DNA from: Diplodia intermedia
Lineage: Eukaryota; Ascomycota; Dothideomycetes; Botryosphaeriales; Botryosphaeriaceae
Direction: 5' to 3'
Length of the DNA stretch: 64,000 nucleotides
NCBI GenBank assembly: GCA_021495925.1
Contig: JAKEKT010000122.1
Coordinates: 1 to 64,000 of the forward strand
The notes beneath the pieces are model-generated. The model was given only the letters and a program-made list of their open reading frames with translations, did not search any database and was not told the origin of the DNA. Of the stretch, positions 45,529-56,317 are shown in pieces. Every line of letters starts with the position of its first letter. Positions within the stretch are counted from its first letter, which is position 1. A program made the translations under genes and the position numbers.

Positions 45529-48087
45529 ATGGCATCCCCTTCCACCTCTCGAGCGAGAATCGACCTGCAGTCTGAAAATGAGAACGAGCGTCTAGACACA
45601 GGCACGGGGACAGAGGAATCACCCCACACGGACAAGAGCTTGGGGGATTCCCCGTACATGGATGAAGGTCCGAACGACTCCACGCACCTGGACGGGGGTG
45701 TGAACGAGCCTCCACACACCCATCACGATGACGCTGAAGACCCACCACGATTCAAAATCGCGTGGGAAGGTTCATACTGGAGAGAAAAGTATGCGGAACA
45801 TGTCTGGAATGACGGCCGCGGCTGGCATGTGCTCAACCCCGGATCTCCACCAGAGCCCTGGTGGGTTGAAGACCCACCACCACGGTCGCCATCAGATCCA
45901 GACTACCTCTGTGACGTCTGCAGTCATATCAACCTCCGTTGGATTTTCAGAAACAACATGTCTAGACCGAGATTCTATCGAGAAAGGGCAATCGCTATCG
46001 GAACGGTGGGGCAAGTTCTGAAGCAAGCGAATTGTTCGTTTTGCGTGCTTCTAGCATCGAGATTCTCTTCACGCACACTAGACAATGAGTCGGAGCGCAT
46101 CCTGATTGAGAGTAAATCCTTCTCAGAAGATGGCATAGCCGACTACAATCACCCTGAAACCGAGGTGAAGTATCTGTCTATCCTTGTGAGATACCAGAGC
46201 TTCGATATTCAGCTCCTCGACACGCGGCCAATGCGAGGACGGCAAATCAGTCCCTACATAACGGAACAAAGCATAGCCCGACAATGGCTAGAGGACTGCG
46301 AGCACAAGCATTGTGATGGTGGGAATGAAGTGATGGTCTCCAACTTGGCTTTGATCGACTTGAAGCACAGGTGCATAGTGCGTCCCCATGGGTCCGTTCG
46401 TTATGCTGCCCTCAGCTATGTGTGGGGTAAGACTCCGCAGAGGATGTACTCTACGAATACACGACAGGAATTTGAGACCAAGGGGATTCTTCACCCGAGC
46501 AAAGGCTTTTTACCTCAGACGATTGCGGATGCCATGGACCTAGCGGCCCATATCGGACTCGATTACCTGTGGGTGGACTCACTTTGCATTCTCCAAGACG
46601 ATCCAGCGGACAAAGATCATTTCATCAGCAGAATGGGCACCATCTATGGCTCCTCAGCCATTACCATCGTCGATGCCAATGGAAACGACGCGCGTAGTGG
46701 ACTAGTAGGTATGAGTTCCCCAAGGACCAACTTTCAGAGGATCGCAGCTGTACAAGGCATGCGGCTATGTACAACAGCAGGCTCATTCAAATTTCCCTTT
46801 GACGAGTTTCACACATGCGCTTGGCTCAAACGAGGATGGACCTACCAAGAGATGCTCCTGTCGAAACGGCTGCTCCTGGTCACCCATCACCAACTTCAAT
46901 TCGTCTGTAATCACGCAGTTTATTTCGAAGAAACCCATCCACACAGTCCAAGAACAAGTGACTGGACCCTACCAGCCGATGAATATACGAAAATCCGTCG
47001 TTCAGAAGCTGCTGGGATACCAATTTTGAATCTCTATCACCATGCGGTGGAAGAGTTCACAAGTCGCTCTTTTACGTATGACAAGGATGTTATACCAGCT
47101 TTTCAAGCTATCTTCAAGGCTGTATACAAGAGCACCGATGCGAAATCTGTATTCAATCTCCCAGATATCGATTTCGAGGAGGCTCTTTTGTGGGAAAGCA
47201 AGGGTTCGGAGTTTAACCACGTGGATCTACCGCCTTTTTCAAGAGAGGCTAGGAGTCGATGCCCTGACCGACTGCCTACCTGGACCTGGGCTGGGTGGAA
47301 GGGGCAAATATGGTATGGTCGGATGCGAGATACACTACTGATTTCGGCTGTCTCCTGGCTCTGCGCTCCTACGTCATCCATCAACGAGCACTCTATTTTC
47401 ACGTTCCAAGATTACAGATGCAGAGCATGGAAAGAAGAAGGGTGGAAGCACCAATTTCTACCGGAGTGGGACTCCCACGTTTACACCCATCACTCAAGGC
47501 CAGACGTCTTCTTCCGGAATCCGGTTGCGCTAAAACCCCATGATGAGCACCACAAACCATCGTTCGTGGATGATTCAGGTTTTCTCCATTTTTTGGCGTT
47601 TACCGTCGATATCTCCACCTCTATCATCATACATGGACTTCACTTGGACGATTGCGGAGCTTATGAGACCAACTGGAGAGATGTTCTCGATTCAAGTAAG
47701 TATGTAGCAGGGTGGATTGTTTTAGACTACTTGCCCGCCGACGAAGCCGATCTACACCTAGTAGCACTAGCAAGATGCAGCGAAGCAGGCATACAAGAAT
47801 GCGAACGACAGCTAGGAATCGACCTGAGAAACATTGCTCCGTTGGACTGGGATCCCGAGTACTTCAAGAACATTTCTCAGCCAAACACCATCGTCGAACC
47901 CAAGAGACCGTACGGTGGATACGGAATTTTCAACGCAGTACGCTTTCAGGACAAGTTCTATCCTCTCTACGCCACCCTACTTGTGGAAATGAGGGAGGGT
48001 ATTGCATACAGAGTCGGCATTGGGAGAGTCCACATCGATGCGTTCCACGCTGCAAACCCTATTCGGGGGGAGGTCCGACTTGGCTAG
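45529..48087 (+). CDS. HET-domain (heterokaryon incompatibility) protein
   Basis: Single long exon, 852 residues. The HET domain (PF06985) is complete with its three blocks: RYAALSYVWG at about 290, IGLDYLWVDSLCILQDD at about 340 and WLKRGWTYQEMLLSKRLL at about 431. An upstream CDVCSHINLRWIF and a later NCSFC form paired cysteines often seen before this domain. The first 65 residues are acidic and hydrophilic with loose repeats (SPHTDK, SPYMDE, STHLDG). The C-terminal 350 residues have no family I can name. HET-domain proteins trigger cell death after fusion of unlike strains, often under control of NLR-type partners; two NLR-type genes lie within 35 kb. No lesion is seen. Confidence 0.92.
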   Translation: MASPSTSRARIDLQSENENERLDTGTGTEESPHTDKSLGDSPYMDEGPNDSTHLDGGVNEPPHTHHDDAEDPPRFKIAWEGSYWREKYAEHVWNDGRGWHVLNPGSPPEPWWVEDPPPRSPSDPDYLCDVCSHINLRWIFRNNMSRPRFYRERAIAIGTVGQVLKQANCSFCVLLASRFSSRTLDNESERILIESKSFSEDGIADYNHPETEVKYLSILVRYQSFDIQLLDTRPMRGRQISPYITEQSIARQWLEDCEHKHCDGGNEVMVSNLALIDLKHRCIVRPHGSVRYAALSYVWGKTPQRMYSTNTRQEFETKGILHPSKGFLPQTIADAMDLAAHIGLDYLWVDSLCILQDDPADKDHFISRMGTIYGSSAITIVDANGNDARSGLVGMSSPRTNFQRIAAVQGMRLCTTAGSFKFPFDEFHTCAWLKRGWTYQEMLLSKRLLLVTHHQLQFVCNHAVYFEETHPHSPRTSDWTLPADEYTKIRRSEAAGIPILNLYHHAVEEFTSRSFTYDKDVIPAFQAIFKAVYKSTDAKSVFNLPDIDFEEALLWESKGSEFNHVDLPPFSREARSRCPDRLPTWTWAGWKGQIWYGRMRDTLLISAVSWLCAPTSSINEHSIFTFQDYRCRAWKEEGWKHQFLPEWDSHVYTHHSRPDVFFRNPVALKPHDEHHKPSFVDDSGFLHFLAFTVDISTSIIIHGLHLDDCGAYETNWRDVLDSSKYVAGWIVLDYLPADEADLHLVALARCSEAGIQECERQLGIDLRNIAPLDWDPEYFKNISQPNTIVEPKRPYGGYGIFNAVRFQDKFYPLYATLLVEMREGIAYRVGIGRVHIDAFHAANPIRGEVRLG

Positions 48088-49055
48088 GTCTGACCTCTTT
48101 GGTCTCTGCTGGCTCGTCCTGTTTTTAGAGTCTCAGCATTCCCGTTATTTTTTGCGATCATTGAGCCAAGCCTTCCAGTAACGCCGAACTCTGGCTGGGG
48201 TGACTTCAACTGTCTCATTCTTCTTTTCCTTTTCTCTACTTGCTGTTCGAGGGGTGTTACTTGTAGAATAGAGAAGCCTTGATGTTCCTCTCTTGTCAAA
48301 TACTTCGTCCGCTTCAACAGTTTAATCAAAATTGGAGCGCATGTGCAACCACCGTAAATCAAGTATATGACACTCGCCATCGAGTATTGCGCCATCCTAC
48401 TCCCTGCATTACTTCCACGCTTACTGTCACCTTAGCACCAACATATTGTCCAGACACCAGACATCTTTACCGTCTGCCTGTGTCCTTACTCGCCCAGCTC
48501 GCCCCCGTACACTCCGTCGGGATCCATATCTGGGTCAGCGGCCCAGACAAAAGCCCTCGGCGCTCTGGCGGCACCTTCAACCGCCGCGTTGATGCAATCG
48601 GAGGCTCCTCAATCCACAACAGGCACAGAAAGCTATGAGATCCCGTCGAACCGGTCCACGTGCTGTTGCGCGAGCGGTGAAAGATGCTTGCCCGAAGCAG
48701 TGGTTAGTCCCCTGAATCGACCGTCGCGGTGCCAAAGGGACTGCTTATCCCTTCACGCATTCTAGCACCGCCCCATTGAATACCGCTGCATCATCCAAAG
48801 CCAGACACGGGATTATGTTACGAGGACTGTTCTGAGGACAGATCTGCAGAGAGGGGACGAGCAGTTGAGAGTGAGAAGGTAGATTACGTATTGAACAGAC
48901 TACAGGACATGTGGTGATATACAGACAGCAGTGCCGCTTGAACACGCAACACAAACAGGTGAAACAAAAATCGCCCAGCAGCGAGCACCGGCAGCAGCAA
49001 GGATTGTGGCAGAAACTACGAGCTGCTAAAATAATTTCGAATTTAAGATAAAAAC
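48088..49055. other. intergenic stretch
   Basis: About 970 bases between the HET gene and the first gene of the polyketide cluster, which converge. No coding signal; A/T content rises near 49020-49055. Confidence 0.45.
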
Positions 49056-50741
49056 TTAGTACGTAAAGCCATTAGTAAAGTTAAACAAGTTACTCGGATC
49101 CCACGTGCTCTTGACCGACTCCAGCTTCGACAGCTTCTCCGCCGTATACCACGCCTCGCGTCCCTCGTCGCCATGAGCATAGTTGACGTAGACCTCCAGG
49201 CCCTTGGCCCCATTCAGCTCCGCGAACGCCGCACGCCTCTCCAGCGCAAAATCGGAGATCGCAGACACCTGCTCGTCCGTCGTGAAGCCGCTGAAACTCA
49301 TAAACCTGCGCCACGCACCCACCGTCAGCATAGGTCACGGAAATCGGAGGCAAGTCCACTCACAGATACGCCAGCGTGTCCCTGTACGGATACGCGGTCG
49401 CGTCGTCGGCCGTCTGCAGCGTGGCCCTGCTCGGAAACATCTCGGCCACCATGTACGACGTCGTCAGGCCGGTGGCGGCGTAGAAGCCGACGTACGCGTC
49501 GAGGGCTGCTTGGTGCGTGGCGATGTCGTACGCGTACAGGTTCAGCCCGTACGCCGCTTGGTTCAGCCCCGCGATGCAGCCCAGCGCGTCCGCCCCGAAT
49601 CGGTTCTCGTGGATCAGCCGGTTCCATGCGATCGTCGTCACGTTGGATTGCAGCGAGGATGCGGCGAGCAAGGGCGCGAGGACTTCTCGGCCTGAGGCTT
49701 CTGCGCCCGCGTATACGGCGTTGACCATGATTACGGTCTGGAGAGTGCGTTAGCGAAGCGTGGGGGGTGGCATGGGGGGGATGGTGGTGGGCTGACCGAG
49801 TTGAAGGTGCTGGAGTATTGGATGGCGGTGGTGAGGGCCAGGGCGTCGGGCTGGTCGCTGGCGAAGTCGGCGAGGATCTGGAAGATTGTGGCGTTTTCGC
49901 TGGCCGCGAAGAGGAAGTCGCCGTTCAGCGCCGTGCCGCCGTTGGTCTGGTCGTGCAGCGTGTACGTGGCGGAGGTGATGATGCCGAAGTTCTGGCCGGC
50001 GCCCCGGATGCCCCAGAACAGATCACTGTTCTCGGACGTGGAGGCGGTGACGATGTCGCCGGTCCCGGTGACGATGGTGACGGAGTCGAGGGCGTCGATG
50101 ATTAAGCCATGGAGGCCTTGGTACGGGCCAATGCCGCCGCCCAATGTGGCGCCAACCATGCCCACACAGGAACACGAGCCAGTCTCTGCAAAAGATGTTA
50201 GCCAATGCTCGGTCGCGGGGAATGTACAAGGGCTGCAGACGGATTTCCTTTCCAGCAGCGTAGACGGGATCGAGAATGTCACCGAACGTGACTGCGCCAC
50301 CGATGGTCATTGTGCTTGCCGATTCGTCAACGGAGACAGAATCAAAAGCACTAAGGTCAAGATTGATGCCATCCTGCAGAGCGCTGGTCGTTGTCGTATA
50401 GCCATGGCCACCGCCGGTGCCCAGGAAAGGGATGCTATTATTCGACGCATACTTGATCTGCGCCACTGCAATCAGCATCTCCTTGTCGTCGAAGAAACGG
50501 GAAGACGTACGATGATCGAGACATCCTCCGCAGTGGCAGGCTTGACGCCTACGACGTAGCTTGGCGCATCGTATGCATTCCATCTCTCGGTCAAGGAACT
50601 GGCGTAGGCCGCGTCACTGGGAAGGAGCACTTCGGAGCCAGAAGAAAGGTTGTCGGTGAGATAGGCTTGAATGGTGGCGGCGTCAATGGCCGAAGCCAAG
50701 TCGACGGCGCAGAGCAGAGAGAGGATGAGTGCAGCAGCCAT
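49056..50741 (-). CDS. berberine-bridge-type FAD-linked oxidase, secreted
   Basis: Five minus-strand exons, 50741-50511, 50457-50241, 50185-49797, 49737-49364 and 49305-49056; introns 53-59 nt; 486 residues. A signal peptide (ALILSLLCAVDLASA) starts the protein. The FAD-binding PF01565 domain shows FLGTGGGHGYTTT, in which His95 matches the histidine that binds FAD covalently in this family. Then SCSCVGMVGATLGGGIG, where a cysteine may give the second covalent bond. The BBE C-terminal box is WDPSNLFNFTNGF. Such enzymes oxidise C-H, C-O or C-N bonds and often act late in fungal product pathways. Introns 1 and 2 have imperfect signals (an alternative acceptor for intron 1, GTCTGC donor for intron 2), so those junctions are tentative. 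Divergent to the amidohydrolase. Confidence 0.87.
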
Positions 50742-51054
50742 GTTCAAGAACGCCCAGCTTGTAGAGCCATCTGGGCGCGATGGCGCTTTATGAGCTTGTT
50801 GTGAGCATAAGCGAAATTGCCGCAGAAGGATGACCGCGGAAGGCGAGCGGAGAGAGCCGAATGCTTGTCTCCAGATCCGAGTCAGCGAAGGAGCCGTGCG
50901 TGGATTGCCGCGTGCTGGCCAGGGTTGGGGTCGGGCTAATATGCGATGTTCGGCGTCGCGATGCAGCCACGCCGAATCCGAAAACAACATATGATGATCA
51001 GGCCGCGGGCCCCCAGCTGAAACGCTGTACAAGCCACTTGGTCGCAAATTGGAA
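50742..51054. promoter_or_regulatory. divergent promoter region (FAD oxidase / amidohydrolase)
   Basis: 313 non-coding bases shared by two cluster genes pointing apart. No clear inverted CGG repeat or TATA box was recognised. Confidence 0.4.
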
Positions 51055-52051
51055 ATGGGGAAAATCGACGTGCACCATCACATGCTGCCTGCCGGCTATG
51101 TGAAGAGTAAGCGCCGTGCCGCATCTGTCCGTTCCGGAGGCTGACTTGACGGTAGAATGGAACGAAGCATCCGGCATCCCCAAAGGCCTGACACTTCCAG
51201 CATGGAGCACTGAGATGGACCTGGAGTTCATGGACCGCAACGGCATAGAGGCTTCCATCCTGTCGCTCAGCGCCCCCGGGCTGGCCTTTGTCAAGTCTCC
51301 GGACGAGGCCTTGCAGCTCTGTCGATGGGTCAACGAATACGCAGCAGAGATCAAGGCCGCGAACCCTTCGCGATTCGGCTTTTTCGCGACCCTGCCGCCG
51401 CCCGAGCCGGTTGGGCCTTGCATAGAGGAGCTGCGCTACGCCCTCGACGAGCTCGAAGCCGACGGCGTCACTCTGCTGTCCAGCTACAACGACATGTACC
51501 TGGGCCACGCAGCCTTCCGCCCGCTCTGGGAGGAGCTGGACAAGCGCAAGGCCGTAGTCTTCGTGCACCCAACCTTTGCCAAAACGTGGGGCGCGTCCTC
51601 CGACCCGACGATCCCGCGGCCCATTGTCGACTTCCCCCACGAGACGACGCGCACGGCAGTCAACCTCGTCACGTCCAACACGGTCCGGGACTTCCCGAAC
51701 TGCAAGATCATCCTGTCGCACGGCGGCGGCACGCTCCCGTACGTGGCCACGAGGATTGCGAACCAAACGGCCGATCTGGGGTTGAAGGAGAAATCGGCCG
51801 ACGACTTTCTTCGGGACGCGAAACGCTTCTACTACGACCTCGCCTTGACCGGCTACGAGGGCCCTGTCGAGGCAGTGGTCAAGTTTGCTGACGAAGGCCA
51901 TGTTCTGTACGGCAGCGACTTTCCCTTTGCTCGCGAACGCACGATTGTCCCGCAGATTGCAAGCATCCACGCGGCGTCCGTGGACGAGGAGACACGCCGG
52001 TCGATTGACCATGGCGCTGCAAGGAAACTGTTTCCTCGTTTTTCAGAGTAG
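51055..52051 (+). CDS. amidohydrolase-2 / ACMSD-like decarboxylase
   Basis: Two exons, 51055-51106 and 51156-52051, 49-nt intron; 315 residues, the usual size of the ACMSD family (PF04909). Metal-site motifs are in order: DVHHHMLP at the N-terminus (HxH), the middle HPTF, ILSHGGGTLPY, and the late YGSDFPF with the catalytic aspartate. In fungi, members of this family decarboxylate aromatic acids such as 6-methylsalicylate and related orsellinic-type acids, while others are hydrolases. Beside a TE-bearing non-reducing PKS, decarboxylation of the released aromatic acid is the most economical role, but this is inference. Divergent to the FAD oxidase. The first exon supplies the HxH motif, so the start is secure. 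Confidence 0.88.
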
Positions 52052-52242
52052 TGTTTGAATTCATCTCATGCTTCAGTATACTGTCTTTGTGATAGCAACA
52101 CGAGTCACCGAGTGATGTATCAAAACCACCGACATACAGACCATCCCTTGGAAAGAAGACAAAAGGAAAAAATGCCGTGAAGCTCGTCACGCCACATTGT
52201 ACGCCCGCCGCGTCAGTGTCACACTCGCACTGCGGGGTTCCC

Positions 52243-53230
52243 TTACGCGACGGTGGAAATAGCCAGTTGATCCTAAAGCCAGTCAGCCAAGACGAGCACA
52301 GCACCGCGGGAGCCAGTCCCCAACTCACCGGGCCGCCAAACGGCAGGATAAAGTCAGCCGTCTCCGTGACATACTTATAGCCCTCGGGCGACTCCTCCGC
52401 CTTACCCTTCTGCACATACGCCAGGTACTCTGGCGCGCCGGGGAACACGATGTTGTCGGCCAAGACGACGGACCCGGGCCGGAGCAGCGACTCGCGCTCG
52501 CAGATCTGCAGGTCCGCGATGTACAGGTCCTTCCAGTGGTCCAGCAGCACGAAATCCACCGACTTGGGCCCCACCGCGCCCGCCCGCACCAGCCGCGAAA
52601 GCGACTCCCCCGCGCTGCCCACCGTGATGGAGACGACGTCCCGCAGCCCCGCCAGGTCGCACAGGCTCGCCGCCACCGCCGCGATGATCGGGTTCTTCTC
52701 GAACGACACGTACCGCACCCGTCGGCTAGTGCCCGCGCGCTTTACCATGGCGCTTGCAAGGCAGATGGCCGAGTAGCCGACGTAGGACCCGAACTCGAGG
52801 AACGTCGTCGGCACGTTCTCGTCGTCGGTGGTGGTGGTGGTCGCGTCGAGTAGGCGAGTGATGAAGGCGCGCTTCTCGGCGCCGATGGTCATCAATCCGC
52901 GCGGGATCGTGGCTGCGAAGTCGTCGATGGCGTTGCACACGGCGTCTGGGTCGCCGCGGAGCTGGTCGAGGTCCGGCCGCGCGTAGACGTACTTGAGCAG
53001 GGCGAGCTCCTCGGCGCCTTCTTTCTGTGGAGGGAACGGGGAGTGTCAGCGTCTGTTTTTTTTCTTAGTATCATGGGGGTAGGTACGTGGTTTGCGGCTA
53101 CGGTGGCGTTGAAGAAGTTGGAGCTGTTGGCGACGGCGGGCGCTGAACCGTCGGCGACGGCGGCCGTGTCAAAGTATGTCGATGTGCCGCCAACGGGCAT
53201 TGCCGGGGCCTGGGTCGTTACGGCTGCCAT
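52243..53230 (-). CDS. SAM-dependent O-methyltransferase (CCoAOMT-like)
   Basis: Three minus-strand exons, 53230-53087, 53024-52329 and 52272-52243; introns 62 and 56 nt; 289 residues. The class I methyltransferase core matches methyltransf_3 (PF01596): TFLEFGSYVGYSAICLASA is the SAM-binding motif I, YVSFEKNP the acidic strand 2 end, DFVLLDHWKDLYIADL a likely metal-binding region, and VVLADNIVFPG the following strand. This family usually methylates a catechol-type hydroxyl with a divalent metal. The last exon is only nine codons (DQLAISTVA). It should O-methylate a hydroxylated aromatic from the cluster. It is convergent to the amidohydrolase and divergent to the SDR (248-bp gap). Confidence 0.88.
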
Positions 53231-53478
53231 TTCTTTTTTTCTGGTGATGTTTGTTTTGCAAGTGGTGCGTTGCGCCTCCGCACAATTGCATATAAAGCAA
53301 GTATCGACCGGTCCATTTCGGGCAGATTCGGCAGCGAATCAGGCCCCTCAGCTCCCCCACCACCCGTGCTCCGCATCTTAACTCCACCGCCGCGGCTGTT
53401 AGCCCCGGGCATAAGGCTATCCCCGATGTAAATATCGAGAGCAGCTTGCAAGTTCGCCAGTCCATTCGCGCCGCAGCC

Positions 53479-54578
53479 ATGGGTTTCGCCACCACCATCC
53501 TCCACTCGCAGTTCTTCGTCACCCCGCCGTTTCCTGACTCCGACTTCACCGGCCAGACCGCCATCGTCACCGGCGCCACCTCCGGCCTCGGCTTCGAGGC
53601 AGCGAAGCACCTCCTGCGCCTCGGCGCATCGCGCGTCATCCTCGCCGTGCGGAATGTCGCCAAAGGGGAGCAGGCGGCGAAAGAGCTCGAGCCGGCAAAG
53701 GCCGCACCCTCCAGCTCCGTCGAGGTGTGGCAGCTGGACCTCGGCAGCTTTGCGTCCATCAAGGACTTTGGAGCGCGCGTCGCGACGCTGGACCGCCTGG
53801 ACGCGGTCGTGCAGAACGCCGGCATCATGACCAGCCAGTTCGCGCTGGTCGAGGGCTGCGAGAGCCAGATTGCCGTCAACGTCATCAGCCCCGTGCTGCT
53901 CGGCTACCTGGTCCTGCCCAAGCTGCGGGAGTCGGCCGCCAAGCATGGTGCCAAGGGCAGGCTGGCGTTCGTGGGCAGCGATCTCCAGTTCATCGCGCCG
54001 CTGAAGGAGAAGTCGGTGCCCGGGAGCTTGCTCGACGCCCTCAACTCGGAGGAGACGGCGAGCATGGGCGACAGGTGCGTTTGCATGGAGCATACCGCGG
54101 CGTAGTTGCTGATTGAGCTTAGATACGGCGTGTCCAAGCTGCTGCTGATGTGGGCGGTGCGGGACATGGCGCAGCGGTTCCCCTTCTCCTCCGGCCAGTC
54201 CGACGTCGTCATCGCCTGCCTGACGCCCGGCCTGTGCAAGAGCAACCTCGTCCGCGACGACGAGAGCTGGATCGCGGGCGTCATCAGGCGCATGCTGATC
54301 GGAATCGTTGCCCGCTCCACCGAAGTGGGCAGCCGCTGCCTCGTGAATGCGGTGAAACCGGAGCTCGGCGAAGAGTGCCACGGCGCCTTCCTCATGGACT
54401 GCAAGCCTTGTGCAGAGTAAGTTGCTTTCAAAGCCGACCAGAACGATCATTTGAACTAACCGGTGCCTGACGCAGCCTGACGGGCAACTCGGACAAGCCT
54501 GAGATGAAGGAAGCCCGGAGCAAGTTCTTGGACGAGTTGTCTGCGCGCCTGCAGGGTATCAGTCCAGGCATCTTCTAA
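53479..54578 (+). CDS. short-chain dehydrogenase (retinol-dehydrogenase-like SDR)
   Basis: Three exons, 53479-54074, 54123-54416 and 54476-54578; introns 48 and 59 nt; 330 residues. Cofactor motif TGATSGLG near residue 33 with LAVRNVAKGE after strand 2 (arginine suggests NADPH), VVQNAGIM as the NAG motif, and YGVSKLLLMW as the catalytic YxxxK, completed by the first splice. The segment LTPGLCKSNLVRD has the usual PG turn. Length and pattern fit the extended retinol-dehydrogenase/protochlorophyllide-reductase-like group common in fungal clusters. It would reduce a ketone or aldehyde, or oxidise an alcohol made by the P450. It lies head-to-tail with the P450, only 128 bases upstream. Confidence 0.88.
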
Positions 54579-54706
54579 TTGGGATTGGTATGGAGGGGTG
54601 CTGAATGGACACGGATAGATAGTCTACAAATTGACCGATTCCGACGTGCATACAAGAGTCATCTTCGCCCATCACCCACGTATCGTGGCCGCCATACCTC
54701 TCCACC

Positions 54707-56317
54707 ATGAACTGGCCTTCTCAAGTTCCTTTGGGCGCGGCCGCCGCCCTCCTGGTACGCATCGCCTCGCCGCTCTCACGCCAGCCTCCTAACGTCTACA
54801 GCTCGTCCTCTTCCTCTCCCTCCGCGCCGTCTACCGCCTCCTTCTCCACCCCCTCCGCCCATTCCCCGGCCCCGCCAGTCGAGCGGTATCTCACATCCCA
54901 CACGCGCGCTCCATACTCCACGGGCACTTGCCGCAAGACCTCACGTCGCTACACGCCAAATATGGAGACGTCGTGCGCATATCCCCCGACATGCTCTCCT
55001 TCACCGCTCCGGAGGCGTGGAACGACATCTATGGGCACGGCACGAAGCAGCGGTTCCAGAAATGGGGCATGACGCGGAGCCACGCCGGCGTCGACCACAT
55101 CCTGTCGGCCAACGACGCCGACCACGCGCGGCAGCGGCGCAGCATCAACCACGCCTTCAGCGAAAAGGCGCTGCGGGCGCAGGAAGGGCTGCTCATGGCG
55201 TACATCAACAAGCTGACACGGGCGCTGGAGACGCAGCCGGCGGGGGCCGTGGTCGACGTGAAGTCGTGGCTGGAGTGGACCGCGTTCGACATCATCGGCG
55301 AGCTGGCCTTCGGCGAGCCGTTCGGGTGCCTGGCCGACGCGCAGTACCACCCGTGGGTGGCGCTGCTGTTCCCCTTCATCAAGGCGCTGTCCTTCTTCGG
55401 CGTCGCCCGCCTGTACAAGCCGTTCACGCCGCTGCTCATCGCGCTCATGCCCAAGGCCGCCATCAAGCAGCGCGCGCAGCACATCGCCCTCTCCGCGGCC
55501 AAGGTGCACGCGCGCATCGCGGCGGGCGAGCAGCCGGACCGCTCCGACTTCTGGACGTACATCCTGCGCCACAACGGCGACGAGAAGAAGGGCATGAGCG
55601 TCGCCGAGATGGAGTCCAACGCCAGCATCTTCATCACCGGCGGCAGCGAGACCGTCGCCACCGCCCTGTGCGGCATCCTGTACCTGCTAGCGAAGAACCC
55701 CGGCGCCATGCGCGCACTGCGGGACGAAGTGACGGCAGCCTTCGCCCGCAAGGACGACATCGACATGATCGGCGTCGCCGGCCTGAAGGTCCTGCACGCC
55801 ACCATCTGCGAGGGCATGCGCATCTACCCGCCCGTGCCCGCCGGCCTGCAGCGCGTCGCTCCCGCGGGCGGCGCCGTCGTGGCGGGACGTTTCGTCCCCG
55901 AAGGAGTGCGTCCATTGTCCCCTTCATGTTTCCTACGTATTCCCCCCCGACTGACCACCACCAAAACAGACCATCGTCAACGTCTCCCAGCAGCCCGCCT
56001 ACCACTCCGCCGCCAACTTCTTCCGCCCCGACGCCTTCCTGCCCGAGCGCTGGCTGCCCTCGCCCCCGCCCGCCTTCGCCAACGACCGCCGCGACGCCTT
56101 CCAGCCCTTCAGCACCGGCCCGCGCAACTGCGTCGGCAAGAACCTCGCCCTCGCCGAGATGAAGCTCGTCCTGGCGCGAATCGTGTGGCAGTTCGGATGG
56201 GAGCTGGCCGACGACGGCTTCGCGCTCGATGCCCAGAAGGTCTTCATCATGCGGGAGAAGCCGGCGTTGAATCTCAGGCTGTGGTCGCTGGCCGACGAAG
56301 CAGCTGCTGTAGAATAG
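54707..56317 (+). CDS. cytochrome P450 monooxygenase (CYP65-like)
   Basis: Three exons, 54707-54754, 54802-55905 and 55970-56317; introns 47 and 64 nt; 499 residues. An N-terminal membrane anchor (AAAALL spliced to LVLFLSLRAVYRLLL) and the proline hinge PLRPFPGP point to the ER. I-helix FITGGSETVATAL has the oxygen-binding GSET in place of AGxxT, ExxR is EGMR, PERW follows, and the heme loop FSTGPRNCVGKNLA places the axial cysteine at about 438. The overall pattern resembles the CYP65/isotrichodermin-hydroxylase group. It should hydroxylate or otherwise oxidise a cluster intermediate. The anchor is recovered only with the short first intron. It converges on the PKS gene, with a foldback element between them. 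Confidence 0.9.

Noticed and set aside
50936..52012. 358-codon minus-strand open frame
   Set aside because: Antisense to the amidohydrolase, which has complete metal-binding motifs on the plus strand.
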